Origin: Paenibacillus sp. S150
GTDB taxonomy: Bacteria; Bacillota; Bacilli; Paenibacillales; Paenibacillaceae
Direction of reading: 5' to 3'
Length of the DNA stretch: 64,000 bases
NCBI RefSeq assembly: GCF_019352175.1
Contig: NZ_JACBYI010000029.1
Coordinates: 1 to 64,000, forward strand
Of the stretch, positions 24,301 to 33,433 are shown in pieces. The number at the start of each line of letters is the position of its first letter. Within the stretch, counting starts at the first letter, position 1. The notes under the pieces are model-generated. The model was not told the DNA's origin and did no database searches. It saw only the letters and a program-made list of their open reading frames with translations. The position numbers were made by a program, and so were the translations under genes.

Positions 24301-25911
24301 TCAGCCTTCAACTTCATCTGCAGCTCCGGCTTCTTCGCCGGGACTTAAATGCAGCAAATATTCGAGCAGCGTACGCACCATGACACCGGTTGCTCCCTTC
24401 GGGTTCACTCCGCGTTCCTTCGGCAGAAAGGCTGTCCCGGCAATGTCCAGATGAATCCATGGCAGACCATCCGCGAACTCACCGATGAACAATCCTGCTG
24501 TAGCGGCGCCGCCGTATCTCCCCGCCGTATTGCGAAGATCCGCAACCTCGCTTCTCAGCAATTCCCGAAACTCAGGATAGGCCGGCAGCTGCCAGATTCT
24601 CTCTCCGGACCTTATGGAGGCTGCCCGGAACGCTTCCATCATTCCCTCGTCATTGGTTACGGCTCCCGTAGCGATATCCCCAAGAATCGAGAGCACGGCT
24701 CCTGTAAGCGTCGCCACATCGATAATCCGTTCCGCGCCCCACTCCCGGGCATAGGTGAGCGCATCGGCCAGCACAACCCTTCCTTCAGCATCGGTATTTA
24801 GGATTTCGATCGTTCTCCCGCTCAACGAGGTGACTATATCTCCCGGCTTGAAGGCATTGGCTGCCGGCATATTCTCTGCAGAAGGAATTAGCATCACCAC
24901 GTTGATCTGCGGGCGCAGAATGCCCAGGGCTTCCATTACGCCAAGCACAGCAGCAGCCCCGCCCATATCGCTGATCATCTCTTCCATGCCCGGCGCTCTT
25001 TTGAGCGAAATACCGCCGGTGTCGAAGGTAATGCCCTTGCCGACAATTGCCGTGACATTCTCCCACCGTGCGGTACCCTGATAACGGATAACGATCATGC
25101 GCGGAGGATGCGCACTTCCTTTGCCGACGGCCAGCAGGCCGCCCATGCCCTTTTGTTCAATTTCAAGCTCATCCAGCACTTCTGCCGGAAATCCATGCCG
25201 CTCGGCAACTTCAATCGCTGCCACCGCAAGCTCTGAGGGCGTAAGCAGATTGCCGGGGAGATTGGTAAGATTGCGCGCCAGATTGGTTGCTTCGGCAAAT
25301 GCCTTCCCCCGTACGATTCCCTGCGTCCATTCTTTCGACTCTGCTTCCACGGCATTCCGCTCCAGATGAAATACGGCAGACTCCAGGCCTGTATAAACCG
25401 GCTGTTCCCGTTTGTAGTGTGTCCGGCGGTAAGCTCCCAGAACAAGACCTTCCGCGAGTGCTTGCCCGGCCGCTTCGGCTCCTATAGCGGTCAGCAGGCT
25501 CAGGCTGTCCGGAATCCGGATGATGAGCCTGGCTGCTTTCAGCCGGAGTGCGGCGCGGGCTGCCTGGGCAGCTATAACACGAAGCTCTTCCGCTCCCAGA
25601 AGGGCGCTCCCGCTGCCTGCCAGAATAACTGCCGCAGGCCCGGGCTGCCCTTCTGCCGGAAGAACATAGGTCTGGTTCAGCTTGCCGGCAAACAGCCCCG
25701 CTTGAGCGAGCAGATTTATTTTCCCTGTCCATTCACCAGCCTGCTTGCCACCTTCAAGTTCCGTCTCGGCTATAATCACACATAGTGCATCACCCTTTAA
25801 TGTCTTTGACGAGCTGCCGCTGCTCCAATGAATGTCGATAGAAATCCCTCCTGGCTGTAATTCAAATGATGGCTCCTTCCCAATAACGCAAGCGAGGCCG
25901 ATCTCCTGCAC
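24301..25911 (-). CDS. pepA: Leucyl aminopeptidase (M17)
   Basis: A 536-aa M17 cytosolic aminopeptidase. The family signature NTDAEGRVVLADAL is present, as are the metal and active-site segments VGKGITFDTGGISLK (Lys and Asp ligands), DMGGAAAVLG and AAGRYGGAATAGLFI. The N-terminal macro-like domain (about residues 1-180) is more divergent, as usual. It releases N-terminal residues from peptides with two metal ions. No closely linked partner; the sensor kinase upstream on the same strand is 64 nt away. Confidence 0.95.
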   Translation of the reverse strand: MQEIGLACVIGKEPSFELQPGGISIDIHWSSGSSSKTLKGDALCVIIAETELEGGKQAGEWTGKINLLAQAGLFAGKLNQTYVLPAEGQPGPAAVILAGSGSALLGAEELRVIAAQAARAALRLKAARLIIRIPDSLSLLTAIGAEAAGQALAEGLVLGAYRRTHYKREQPVYTGLESAVFHLERNAVEAESKEWTQGIVRGKAFAEATNLARNLTNLPGNLLTPSELAVAAIEVAERHGFPAEVLDELEIEQKGMGGLLAVGKGSAHPPRMIVIRYQGTARWENVTAIVGKGITFDTGGISLKRAPGMEEMISDMGGAAAVLGVMEALGILRPQINVVMLIPSAENMPAANAFKPGDIVTSLSGRTIEILNTDAEGRVVLADALTYAREWGAERIIDVATLTGAVLSILGDIATGAVTNDEGMMEAFRAASIRSGERIWQLPAYPEFRELLRSEVADLRNTAGRYGGAATAGLFIGEFADGLPWIHLDIAGTAFLPKERGVNPKGATGVMVRTLLEYLLHLSPGEEAGAADEVEG

Positions 25912-25975
25912 AGACTTGCTGCGCAGGAATCAGCCTCTCATGAACCATTATAGCTCAGTTTAGTATGTTATTGTA

Positions 25976-27079
25976 TTAATGAATCAGCGGCAGTGAAATG
26001 ACAAAGCGCGTTCCCTCGTTAAGCCGGCTGCTGACGGAAATGTAGCCTCCATGGTTCTTGATAATCCGCTCACTGACGGACAATCCAAGCCCCGTCCCGT
26101 TTTCCTTCGTGGTGAAAAAAGGATTAAACAACCTGTCCAGGGTACAGATATCCATTCCTTTGCCGTTGTCGGTAATAAAAATACGAACCTCGGCACCTTC
26201 TCTGCGTGCCTCCAGTTCAATCTTGCCCATGGAATCATCAACCTTTTCGGTAATCGCTTCCATCGCATTTCTTATCATATTGAGAACTACCTGCTTCATC
26301 TGTTTGATATCGCCTGAAATAATCATATCCTCCTGAAGCGGATGAAGATTGATCTCACAGCCTTTCATCAAAGCTTCGCTTTCTGTAAGCAGCACCACTT
26401 CTTTGAGCAGTGCCGATACAGGGATCATTGCGACCTGAGGCACTGAAGGTTTGGAGGAGGTCAGAAATTCATGAATAATGTCATTGGCACGATCAATCTC
26501 CGCTAATATAATCTTCGCATATTCCTCTTTGCCCAGTTGATGAAGATGGGGATGCAGCAATTGAATAAATCCCCGGATCGCCGTCAGCGGATTACGGATT
26601 TCATGGGCGATGGAAGCGGACAGCTTGCCAAGCATCGCCAGACTGTCGTTCTGATATGCAGTTTGCTCAATCAGCTTGTAATCGGAGATTTCCTTGAACG
26701 TGAACAGGTAGCAGCCCTTCATTTGCTCGCCGCTGCACAGAGTTACCTTCCAATAACGACCGTATTCATCTACAAACTCATAGCTTGGCTTACCTTTCTT
26801 CATCATTTCACGATACCCGCGCAGCACCAGCTTCTTCTTGAAACGGTTCAACTGGATATGGGACAACAGATGAATCAAGGTGCAGCCCAGAAGCGAATGC
26901 CTGCTCAATCCCAGAATGCCATACATTTGCTTGTTCACAAACGTAAGGACACCCTCTTCATCAAAAAGCAAAATTCCGCTGTCAATATGCTCGAGTACAT
27001 CCTCATATGTAGTGTTCATCGGTCCAGATTGAAACGTTCTCGCCGGCAAAAGCAAGCTTTCCTGATATTGGCTTATCAC
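25976..27079 (-). CDS. PAS-domain sensor histidine kinase (sporulation-kinase-like)
   Basis: A 367-aa soluble kinase without membrane segments. A PAS domain covers about residues 25-130 (ILLFDEEGVLTFVNKQMYGILG). HisKA follows, with phospho-acceptor H159 in SIAHEIRNPLTAIRGF, then the HATPase domain with N box NMIRNAMEAI, G1 DNGKGM, F box NPFFTTKENG and G2 GTGLGLSV. The layout is that of KinA/KinE-type kinases that feed the Spo0 phosphorelay. No response regulator is adjacent, which fits such an orphan kinase. The start is a GTG with AAGGGGG about 11 nt upstream; an ATG 20 codons later lacks a site. The specific role is inference. Confidence 0.88.
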   Translation of the reverse strand: MISQYQESLLLPARTFQSGPMNTTYEDVLEHIDSGILLFDEEGVLTFVNKQMYGILGLSRHSLLGCTLIHLLSHIQLNRFKKKLVLRGYREMMKKGKPSYEFVDEYGRYWKVTLCSGEQMKGCYLFTFKEISDYKLIEQTAYQNDSLAMLGKLSASIAHEIRNPLTAIRGFIQLLHPHLHQLGKEEYAKIILAEIDRANDIIHEFLTSSKPSVPQVAMIPVSALLKEVVLLTESEALMKGCEINLHPLQEDMIISGDIKQMKQVVLNMIRNAMEAITEKVDDSMGKIELEARREGAEVRIFITDNGKGMDICTLDRLFNPFFTTKENGTGLGLSVSERIIKNHGGYISVSSRLNEGTRFVISLPLIH

Positions 27080-27351
27080 GATACGAAGTTCCCCCTTTTA
27101 CTGCATTTGACGAAGACGCTTAAGCGACATCAAATTACTATGTATTTGAGTATATGACGAAGCCGCCAGAACATTCGGAAATCGTTTTATATTATCCAAC
27201 CGTTTCAACTATATTCCAATCATATCCAAGTGAAGCAGACAACGCAATCAGAGAAACTGTCGAATCATAAAAATATTATTAAAATGATTCAAAAGGCACA
27301 CTGAAAAATCCGGTGAAACCAGTTTCCCTCCGCTGTTGGCTCCCCACGCTG

Positions 27352-27382
27352 CAAAAAAAAGCCTCCGCTATGGCGAAGGCTC
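27352..27382 (-). terminator. Terminator after the CPVC-motif protein
   Basis: On the minus strand an AGCCTTCGCC/GGCGGAGGCT-like hairpin (AGCCT..AGGCT arms) runs into eight T. Confidence 0.9.
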
Positions 27383-27418
27383 AGCCTAACAGGCTTTTTA
27401 AGGAGCAGCTTGTGTGGT

Positions 27419-27826
27419 TCAGGCTTTTTGCTGTAAGCGGTGGCGGCGCTGGCTCATTACTGCCAGCCGTTTCTTCAGCTCACGCTCCCATTTGGTGTCT
27501 TCAATCTGCTTGGCGACGGCCAGCAGATCAAGAGCCATATCAATCTGGCTCCGTATAATGCTCAGCGGATCTTCGCTCTCCACATTGATCACGTTCTCGA
27601 AAATGGCTTCCTCGTCCTCCATCACATAATCCTGGAAATCAACATCAGTAACACCGTCGCCATGGGCATATTCAGCAAGGATTTCATATTCGTTTTCGAC
27701 TTTATAATGCACCTCCACCCGATGGCAGACCGGGCAAAAAAGCAGGGGAACATTATGGACTTGCGTGCGATAATGCTTTAGGGTTCCCTTCGTTCCAACC
27801 ATACTCGCTCCACAGCAAAAGCTCAT
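27419..27826 (-). CDS. Putative zinc-binding protein with CPVC motif
   Basis: A 135-aa protein. Its N-terminus has a CC pair (MSFCCGAS) and a CPVCHRVEVHYKVE segment, looking like a small zinc ribbon. Behind it are an acidic middle (YVMEDEEAIFENVINVESEDP) and a helical, basic C-terminus. The pattern resembles YgiT-like or DUF-type proteins of Bacilli, but no catalytic motif is seen. A ribosome site (GGAGG) precedes the ATG and a strong terminator follows. Function unknown. Confidence 0.7.
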   Translation of the reverse strand: MSFCCGASMVGTKGTLKHYRTQVHNVPLLFCPVCHRVEVHYKVENEYEILAEYAHGDGVTDVDFQDYVMEDEEAIFENVINVESEDPLSIIRSQIDMALDLLAVAKQIEDTKWERELKKRLAVMSQRRHRLQQKA

Positions 27827-27972
27827 TTTTGTTCACCCTCCTTGGCATTTTACATTGATTTCGTATTAGTGTATTACAAAATGACAGAAGAGATTCCTCT
27901 CCCTTGAAGCTATAATTAACCTGTATGCCCAAATTCAAACCGGGAAGCCGTTAACTACGGGCTGTTTGGTGC

Positions 27973-28012
27973 AAAAAACCCCCTCGGCGGGAATTTCTCC
28001 CGCAAGGAGGTT
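27973..28012 (-). terminator. Terminator after the peroxiredoxin gene
   Basis: A hairpin pairing CCTCCTTGCGGGA with TCCCGCCGAGGGG is followed by six T on the minus strand. Confidence 0.9.
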
Positions 28013-28053
28013 CTCTTAGTATATCAAAGATCGCTGTTTATGCCAGCCCGGAT

Positions 28054-28593
28054 TTACAGATTTTTGTCGCCCGGTTTCCAGTTCATGGCGCACAGTCCGC
28101 CTGATTGCAGGGCTTGCAGAACACGAAGCGTTTCTTCTACGCTGCGTCCTACGTCATTGTGGTTGACTACCTGGTATTTCAGCTCACCTTCAGGATCGAT
28201 GATGAACAAGCCGCGCAGTGCCACGCCTTCTTCTTCAATCAGAATGCCATAATCACTGGCAACCTTCTTCGTAATATCAGAAGCCAGCGGGAAGCTGATC
28301 GGGCCGAGGCCGTTGGAATCCTTAGGTGTAGTGATCCATGCTTTGTGGCTGTGGACCGAGTCAATGCTCACACCAAGAATTTCGGTATCAAGCGCGGTGA
28401 AATCAGCTGCAGCCTCGCTCAGCGCTGTGATTTCTGTCGGACATACAAACGTGAAGTCAAGCGGGTAAAAGAAGAATACAAGCCATTTGCCGCGATAGTC
28501 GGACAAGCTTACCTTACCGAAATCCTTACCGTCGCCCGTTACGGTTTCCATCGTGAAATCTGGGGCTGGTTTACCTACCAAACGTTCTGCCAT
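28054..28593 (-). CDS. Typical 2-Cys peroxiredoxin (AhpC/TSA family)
   Basis: A 179-aa thiol peroxidase. The peroxidatic Cys is C51 in FTFVCPTE and the resolving Cys is C168 in GGLCAMNW, followed by the KPGD tail, so it is a typical 2-Cys enzyme. It reduces hydrogen and organic peroxides with electrons from thioredoxin or AhpF; no ahpF is adjacent. An AGGAGG site precedes the ATG. I looked for a PerR box upstream and did not find a convincing one. Confidence 0.93.
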   Translation of the reverse strand: MAERLVGKPAPDFTMETVTGDGKDFGKVSLSDYRGKWLVFFFYPLDFTFVCPTEITALSEAAADFTALDTEILGVSIDSVHSHKAWITTPKDSNGLGPISFPLASDITKKVASDYGILIEEEGVALRGLFIIDPEGELKYQVVNHNDVGRSVEETLRVLQALQSGGLCAMNWKPGDKNL

Positions 28594-28832
28594 TGCTTAA
28601 ATCCTCCTTTGAGTATGTAAGAAAAACAATTGTTAGAATACACTTCAGGGCAATATGCTTTTCTTGATTTGGATGAATGGTACTAGCTTGCTGCTACAAA
28701 CCAAATGGTATCATCGTACAAAATCAAAGTCAATATTACATTCATTACTTTTTTATAATTATTATAAATAAGCAATTTTTTGTGAAGTTTTTTGTTTTTC
28801 TGCGTCAAAGCAAGAACCGCTGTGTTATTGGC

Positions 28833-29915
28833 CTACGCTTTGCGGATAGCCGCCACAATGAGATCGCCCATCTCAGTGGTGCTGATGGCCTTGCTCTTGT
28901 CTACAGCAATATCGCTCGTGCGGTGTCCCGCATCCAGCACCTCAGCCACAGCGGTCTCAATCGCCGCCGCGGCCGCCTCATAGCCAAAGGTCATACGGAA
29001 CATCAGGGCAAGCGACAGAATCGTTGCGATCGGGTTAGCCAGGCCTTGTCCGGCGATGTCAGGCGCAGAGCCATGCACCGGTTCATACAGGCCATAGCTG
29101 CCTTCACCCAGAGATGCCGAAGCCAGCATGCCGATCGATCCGGTCAGCATTGCAGCTTCGTCGCTCAGAATATCGCCGAACATGTTCTCGGTCACTATGA
29201 CATCAAAGCTGGATGGACGGCGCAGCAGCTGCATTGCACAGTTATCCACCAGCACATGCTCCAGCTCCACCTGCGGATATTCCGGGGCAACCCTGTTCAC
29301 AACCTCGCGCCAGAGACGGGAGGTTTCCAGAACATTTGCTTTATCGACACTCGCCAGCTTATTGCGGCGTTTGCCGGCAATTTCAAAGGCCTGGCGCACA
29401 ATGCGCTCCACTTCCGTTACGTTATAGACGCACGTATCCACGGCTTCTTCGCCGGATTCACCTTGCCGGCGCAGCTTCTCTCCGAAATAAATGCCGCCTG
29501 TCAGCTCGCGCACCACCATGAGATCAGTGCCTTCAAGCACTTCCGGCTTCAGTGTCGAAGCATCCTTCAGGCAGTCAAATACAACAGCCGGACGCAGATT
29601 GGAGAACAGTCCCAGCGCCTTGCGGATACCCAGCAGCCCTGTTTCGGGACGCAGTTCCTTCGGATTGTTATCCCATTTCGGTCCGCCGACCGCACCCAGC
29701 AGCACGGCATCTGCACTGCGGCAGATTTCCAGCGTGTCCTCCGGCAGCGGTGTTCCCCGTTCATCAATCGCAATTCCGCCGAACAGCGCCCGCTCCGTTT
29801 CGAAGGCGTAGCCGAATAGCTCCTCTGTTTTTTTCAATACTTTTAGCGCTTCATCCACAACTTCAGGCCCGATGCCGTCCCCGGCAATCACGGCGATTTT
29901 TTTGACCTCGCTCAT
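28833..29915 (-). CDS. leuB: 3-Isopropylmalate dehydrogenase
   Basis: A 360-aa NAD-dependent enzyme of leucine synthesis that oxidises and decarboxylates 3-isopropylmalate. It begins with VKKIAVIAGDGIGPEVV, has the substrate motif LGLFSNLRP, the catalytic Tyr region (TGGIYFGE), and the metal/NAD motif GSAPDIAGQGLANP. A GTG at 29924 opens the frame, but the ATG at 29915 has AGGAG 8 nt upstream and is the better start. In Bacillus subtilis leuB follows leuA; here it lies about 5.7 kb away from leuA with unrelated genes between, and leuC and leuD are not in the window. Confidence 0.95.
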   Translation of the reverse strand: MSEVKKIAVIAGDGIGPEVVDEALKVLKKTEELFGYAFETERALFGGIAIDERGTPLPEDTLEICRSADAVLLGAVGGPKWDNNPKELRPETGLLGIRKALGLFSNLRPAVVFDCLKDASTLKPEVLEGTDLMVVRELTGGIYFGEKLRRQGESGEEAVDTCVYNVTEVERIVRQAFEIAGKRRNKLASVDKANVLETSRLWREVVNRVAPEYPQVELEHVLVDNCAMQLLRRPSSFDVIVTENMFGDILSDEAAMLTGSIGMLASASLGEGSYGLYEPVHGSAPDIAGQGLANPIATILSLALMFRMTFGYEAAAAAIETAVAEVLDAGHRTSDIAVDKSKAISTTEMGDLIVAAIRKA

Positions 29916-30165
29916 TCCCGTCACTCCTCTGATTTACTGCTGCTCGCAGACATAGTTCTTCTGTATACTGTTGTATCATAACCAAGGGCAAAGGACAAAG
30001 ATATAGATTCTATGGAAGTGATAGGTTAAGCCTATAAACAAGCTTTCAGCGGCGGAACGGCCGGCCATTCCGGGTAATTTGCTCTTCATTCTCAAGTTGT
30101 TTACAATTAGTATGCAAGTGTTGGGCTAGGGGCTTGGCCATTATACTTAAAGGAGTGGTTATGAG

Positions 30166-31146
30166 GTGCAATATGCTAAGCTTGGCAAATCTGGTATGAA
30201 GGTTAGCCGGCTCTGTCTGGGGACGATGAATTTCGGTCCGATTACGGACGAGAAGGAAGCCTTCCGCATTATGGACGCCGCACTGGATGCCGGAGTCAAC
30301 TTCTTCGATACCGCTAACGTTTATGGCTGGGGGGAGAACTCCGGGCTTACGGAGACGATTATTGGCCGCTGGTTCAAGCAGGGCGGCGGACGGCGGGAAA
30401 AGGTCGTGCTGGCTACCAAGGTCTATGGCGCCATGAGCGACAAGCTTGACGGTCCGAATGATGAAAGCGGTCTCTCTTCCTATATTATCCGCCGCCACCT
30501 GGAGGGCTCGCTGCAGCGCCTGCAGACCGATCATATCGAGCTGTATCAAATGCACCATGTAGACCGCAGCGTGTCCTGGGACGAGCTGTGGAGCGCTTTT
30601 GAGCTTGCCGTCAGCCAGGGCAAAATCGGCTATGCCGGCTCCAGCAACTTCGCCGGCTGGGATATCGCCGTTGCCCAGCAGGAAGCCAAGGCCCGCGGGT
30701 TCCTTGGGCTTGTATCGGAGCAGCATAAATACAGCCTCACCTGCCGCCTGCCGGAGCTTGAGGTGCTGCCTGCCTCCCAGAATCTCGGGCTTGGGATTAT
30801 TCCCTGGAGCCCGCTCGACGGAGGTCTGCTTGGCCGCAATGCGCTCAAAAAAATCGAGGGCAGCCGCAGCGGCGGCAACGCTGAGCGCGTAGAACAGCAT
30901 AAAAGCCAGCTTGAGGCCTTTGCCGATTTGAGCCTTGAGCTTGGCGAACCGCAGGACAGCATCGCTCTCGCCTGGCTGCTGGCGAATCCCGCGGTTACGG
31001 CGCCGATCATCGGACCGCGTACGCTGGAGCAGCTCGAGAGCGCACTGCGCAGCCTGGAGACCGTGCTGGACGAGTCCGTGTTGAAGCGTCTGGATGAGAT
31101 CTTCCCCGGTCCGGGGGGAGCAGCGCCTAAAGCGTATGCCTGGTAA
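30166..31146 (+). CDS. Aldo/keto reductase
   Basis: A 326-aa NADPH-dependent oxidoreductase with a TIM barrel. The catalytic residues are visible: Asp and Tyr in FFDTANVYGWGE, Lys in LATKVYG, and His in YQMHHVDR. The cofactor-binding segment near the C-terminus is PIIGPRTLEQLES. It belongs to the YghZ/potassium-channel beta-like group (AKR11-14 type) judged by MKVSRLCLGTMNFG. The start is GTG 30166, with AAAGGAG upstream; a nearby ATG at 30161 is in another frame and stops at once. The substrate is unknown. A bidirectional terminator follows. Confidence 0.92.
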   Translation: MQYAKLGKSGMKVSRLCLGTMNFGPITDEKEAFRIMDAALDAGVNFFDTANVYGWGENSGLTETIIGRWFKQGGGRREKVVLATKVYGAMSDKLDGPNDESGLSSYIIRRHLEGSLQRLQTDHIELYQMHHVDRSVSWDELWSAFELAVSQGKIGYAGSSNFAGWDIAVAQQEAKARGFLGLVSEQHKYSLTCRLPELEVLPASQNLGLGIIPWSPLDGGLLGRNALKKIEGSRSGGNAERVEQHKSQLEAFADLSLELGEPQDSIALAWLLANPAVTAPIIGPRTLEQLESALRSLETVLDESVLKRLDEIFPGPGGAAPKAYAW

Positions 31147-31217
31147 GAGCCATAACAGGCGCGATCAGGAATTCTGATGCTGCAGATTAATTCGCTGCTG
31201 CATTTCTTCACAGTCTA

Positions 31218-31270
31218 AAGGAGCGGAAGCCCGGGGCAGTAATACTGCCAGGGGCCGCCGCTCCTTATTT
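31218..31270. terminator. Bidirectional terminator between convergent genes
   Basis: AAGGAGCGG pairs with CCGCTCCTT, with a second inner stem (CCC..CAG / CTG..GGG). It separates the rightward reductase from the leftward DUF4097 gene. Confidence 0.85.
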
Positions 31271-31324
31271 TATAAGAATTCATATAACTCGTGCCATAAA
31301 CTATCCCTCTGCCTGCGGCAGTCT

Positions 31325-32416
31325 TTATTGTGCCGTATCCACGGTCACCGACCCGTTGCTGGTGGACAGGGACACCTTATGTGTTCCGCTGCCAAGTACG
31401 GCGGTTCCGTGGTTATCATCGCCGCCATCCCAGCTGACATTGCCCTTCAGGGAACCGTTGCTGGTGTCTGCAGTGATTGTCGCATCCGTTACCGCCGGCA
31501 GGCCAACCTCGATCTTGCCATTGCTGGATGCGCATTCCCAGTCGCCTGTGACCGCCGAGTTAATCGTAATCTTGCCGTTGCTGCTCTTGGCCGACAATGA
31601 GCCATCGATATTGCCCAGGTTGAGTGCACCGTTGGAGGTGACGAGCTTCACTTCCCCTTGCACATTCTGTACAGTGAGCGTGCCGTTGCTCGTATGCGCA
31701 TCCACGCCGCCGGCCACATCGTGAATGTCCAGCCTGCCATTGCTGGTATCCACTTCAATGCCGGACTCCAGGTTGGAGGCTTCTATTGATCCGTCGCTGG
31801 TTTCGACCTCCACCTCCAAATTCCGGGGGAGAGTGACGTTCAGATAAGGATTATTGATATTAATTCCAATATGAATATTCGCCAGCCAGCCCGAAGGCCC
31901 ATCCAGCTTCATAGTCAAAGTGTCACCTTCGGCAGTAACTGTCCAATTCCGTTCAAGTGCGCTGGAGGCCTCGGCGGCGGAACTGCCCGGCTGCTCAAGA
32001 TTTCCCTCATACTTCAATATGCCTTCATCCGCGCCTTCAACCTTCACCTTGCCGTTCGGCAATTCAATCTTCACCTTTTTGATCCCCGCCTGCACCTCTG
32101 CTGTTCCTTCCACCGGAACCAGCTGCCTGTTCCCGAAAATCCCGCTGAGCGAGCCTCCGGCCAGCACAGTCTGTGCCCCGCTGGCGGCAACCAGTACCAC
32201 TATCAGGACAATAGCCCAGCCGCTGACCCGGGTTTTGGCATCTGATTTGATGAATATCCGCAGCAGTGTCTCCAGCCCGAACAATATAAGCAGTGCAGGC
32301 CAGAGATAACCCAGCGCCCCGTAATTAATCACATCAAATTGGGCCAGTACGATAATGACTCCCAAGATGATGCAGCCCAAGGCTGCGGTAAAACTGCCGA
32401 TCTTCCATCTCGCCAT
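31325..32416 (-). CDS. Membrane-anchored DUF4097-type beta-repeat protein
   Basis: A 363-aa protein. The N-terminus has three hydrophobic segments (about residues 8-28, 36-55 and 66-86) like LiaI/DUF5668 membrane modules. The rest is a right-handed beta-repeat region in which short units with an SNG core (TSDGSIE, TSNGRLD, TSNGTLT, TSNGALN, SSNGKIT, TSNGSV) recur about every 20 residues. It is the last gene of a sigma / anti-sigma operon and is probably its effector or sensor at the envelope. In Firmicutes such proteins accompany cell-envelope stress regulators. The exact role is unknown. Confidence 0.85.
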   Translation of the reverse strand: MARWKIGSFTAALGCIILGVIIVLAQFDVINYGALGYLWPALLILFGLETLLRIFIKSDAKTRVSGWAIVLIVVLVAASGAQTVLAGGSLSGIFGNRQLVPVEGTAEVQAGIKKVKIELPNGKVKVEGADEGILKYEGNLEQPGSSAAEASSALERNWTVTAEGDTLTMKLDGPSGWLANIHIGININNPYLNVTLPRNLEVEVETSDGSIEASNLESGIEVDTSNGRLDIHDVAGGVDAHTSNGTLTVQNVQGEVKLVTSNGALNLGNIDGSLSAKSSNGKITINSAVTGDWECASSNGKIEVGLPAVTDATITADTSNGSLKGNVSWDGGDDNHGTAVLGSGTHKVSLSTSNGSVTVDTAQ

Positions 32417-32435
32417 TGTTCATTTCCCCATTTCT

Positions 32436-32933
32436 CTATACTTTTGGATTTTTCTTCAGCATTCTCAGCCCATAGCCGATCAGGGCCAGCGACAGCAGAA
32501 TCGATCCGATATTCATGTCGGTAAGCAAATCCCAGAGTCCCGGGAAGGTGGTAATAATCAGCAGCAGTATTCCCGCAGCCACACAGCCGAAACCTACCCA
32601 GACCGGATTCACATCATCGTTCGGATAAGCCGGACCGGCAGGCATCCCCATGCTCCAGGGCACCCCGTAGCTGTCCGGGTGGAACATCATGCGTTCATGC
32701 TCTTCGGCGGATATTTTCATCCAGGCCGCTTTCTGAAGGGCATCAAATAATTGATAGAACCACAGGGCAGCCAGCGCGAACGGAAAAACCGTAGGCATGG
32801 AAGGAATAAATATAATGCACAGTGATGCTCCAATCATATATTCCAGCCCCATTTTTTTGAAGCCTAAATACAGATGTCCGAGTCCAGGGATCATAGCCAG
32901 AAAAAAAGTGAGCCAGCGTCTTTTCTTAATCAT
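32436..32933 (-). CDS. Multi-span membrane protein of the ECF sigma operon
   Basis: A 165-aa membrane protein with an N-terminal pair of hydrophobic helices (FFLAMIPGLGHLYLGFKKMG, a motif shared with TM2-like proteins), a soluble loop with Pro and Tyr, and two C-terminal helices. The frame is open to 32981, but an AGGAGG lies 7 nt before the ATG at 32933, so that start is used. It lies between the anti-sigma gene and the DUF4097 gene with short gaps. Function unknown; likely an accessory membrane component. Confidence 0.78.
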   Translation of the reverse strand: MIKKRRWLTFFLAMIPGLGHLYLGFKKMGLEYMIGASLCIIFIPSMPTVFPFALAALWFYQLFDALQKAAWMKISAEEHERMMFHPDSYGVPWSMGMPAGPAYPNDDVNPVWVGFGCVAAGILLLIITTFPGLWDLLTDMNIGSILLSLALIGYGLRMLKKNPKV

Positions 32934-32977
32934 GTAATATCCTCCTATTTGAAATTGCTTTGAAATTGCCGATTTAT

Positions 32978-33433
32978 TCATTTATTTAAGCCGTCAGGGT
33001 TAAGCCAGGCGCTGACCGATGTGGACATATGCCCGTTAATCTCAGTAATGCCGTATGCCATATCCTTGAACACGCCAAGCTGCAGCAGCAGAAAGGTCAG
33101 TCCGACAGCGACTCCATAGTGCACCCAGGAGGTTTTGGGAGCTGTACGGCGTCTGGCCATTGTCGCCCTTGCCGCCTGTTCCCGGCGCCCTGTCTCCAGC
33201 CTTTCAATTTGAGCCATCACACCGGCGGTAATATCAGGAACATCCAGTGTTGCCAAGGGGTCCTGTCCGCTCTCCATTTCATTCCACAGGGCAGACATTT
33301 CTCTCGCTTCCTCCAGCCACCGTGCGCAATCGGGACAAGACTCGGTGTGCAGACGGATTCTCAGCTCCGCTTCAGGAGACAGCAGGCCTTCGATATAATG
33401 CGGCATCCATTCTTTTACTGTTGCACAATTCAT
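32978..33433 (-). CDS. Anti-sigma factor with zinc-binding ZAS domain
   Basis: A 151-aa anti-sigma factor. The zf-HC2/ZAS motif HTESCPDC (HxxxCxxC) lies at about residues 29-36, and one membrane helix at about 105-122 (YGVAVGLTFLLLQLGVF), with an outer tail. It should hold the ECF sigma factor of the preceding gene at the membrane until an envelope signal arrives. The ATG at 33433 overlaps the sigma stop (ATGA) and has GGGGAGG upstream, so it is preferred to a Met two codons earlier. Confidence 0.9.
   Translation of the reverse strand: MNCATVKEWMPHYIEGLLSPEAELRIRLHTESCPDCARWLEEAREMSALWNEMESGQDPLATLDVPDITAGVMAQIERLETGRREQAARATMARRRTAPKTSWVHYGVAVGLTFLLLQLGVFKDMAYGITEINGHMSTSVSAWLNPDGLNK

Noticed and set aside
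28594..28680. PerR box upstream of the peroxiredoxin gene
   Set aside because: No palindrome close to the TTATAATnATTATAA consensus could be found.
28677..29819. 380-codon plus-strand ORF opposite leuB
   Set aside because: Antisense shadow; leuB has full family motifs and a ribosome site.
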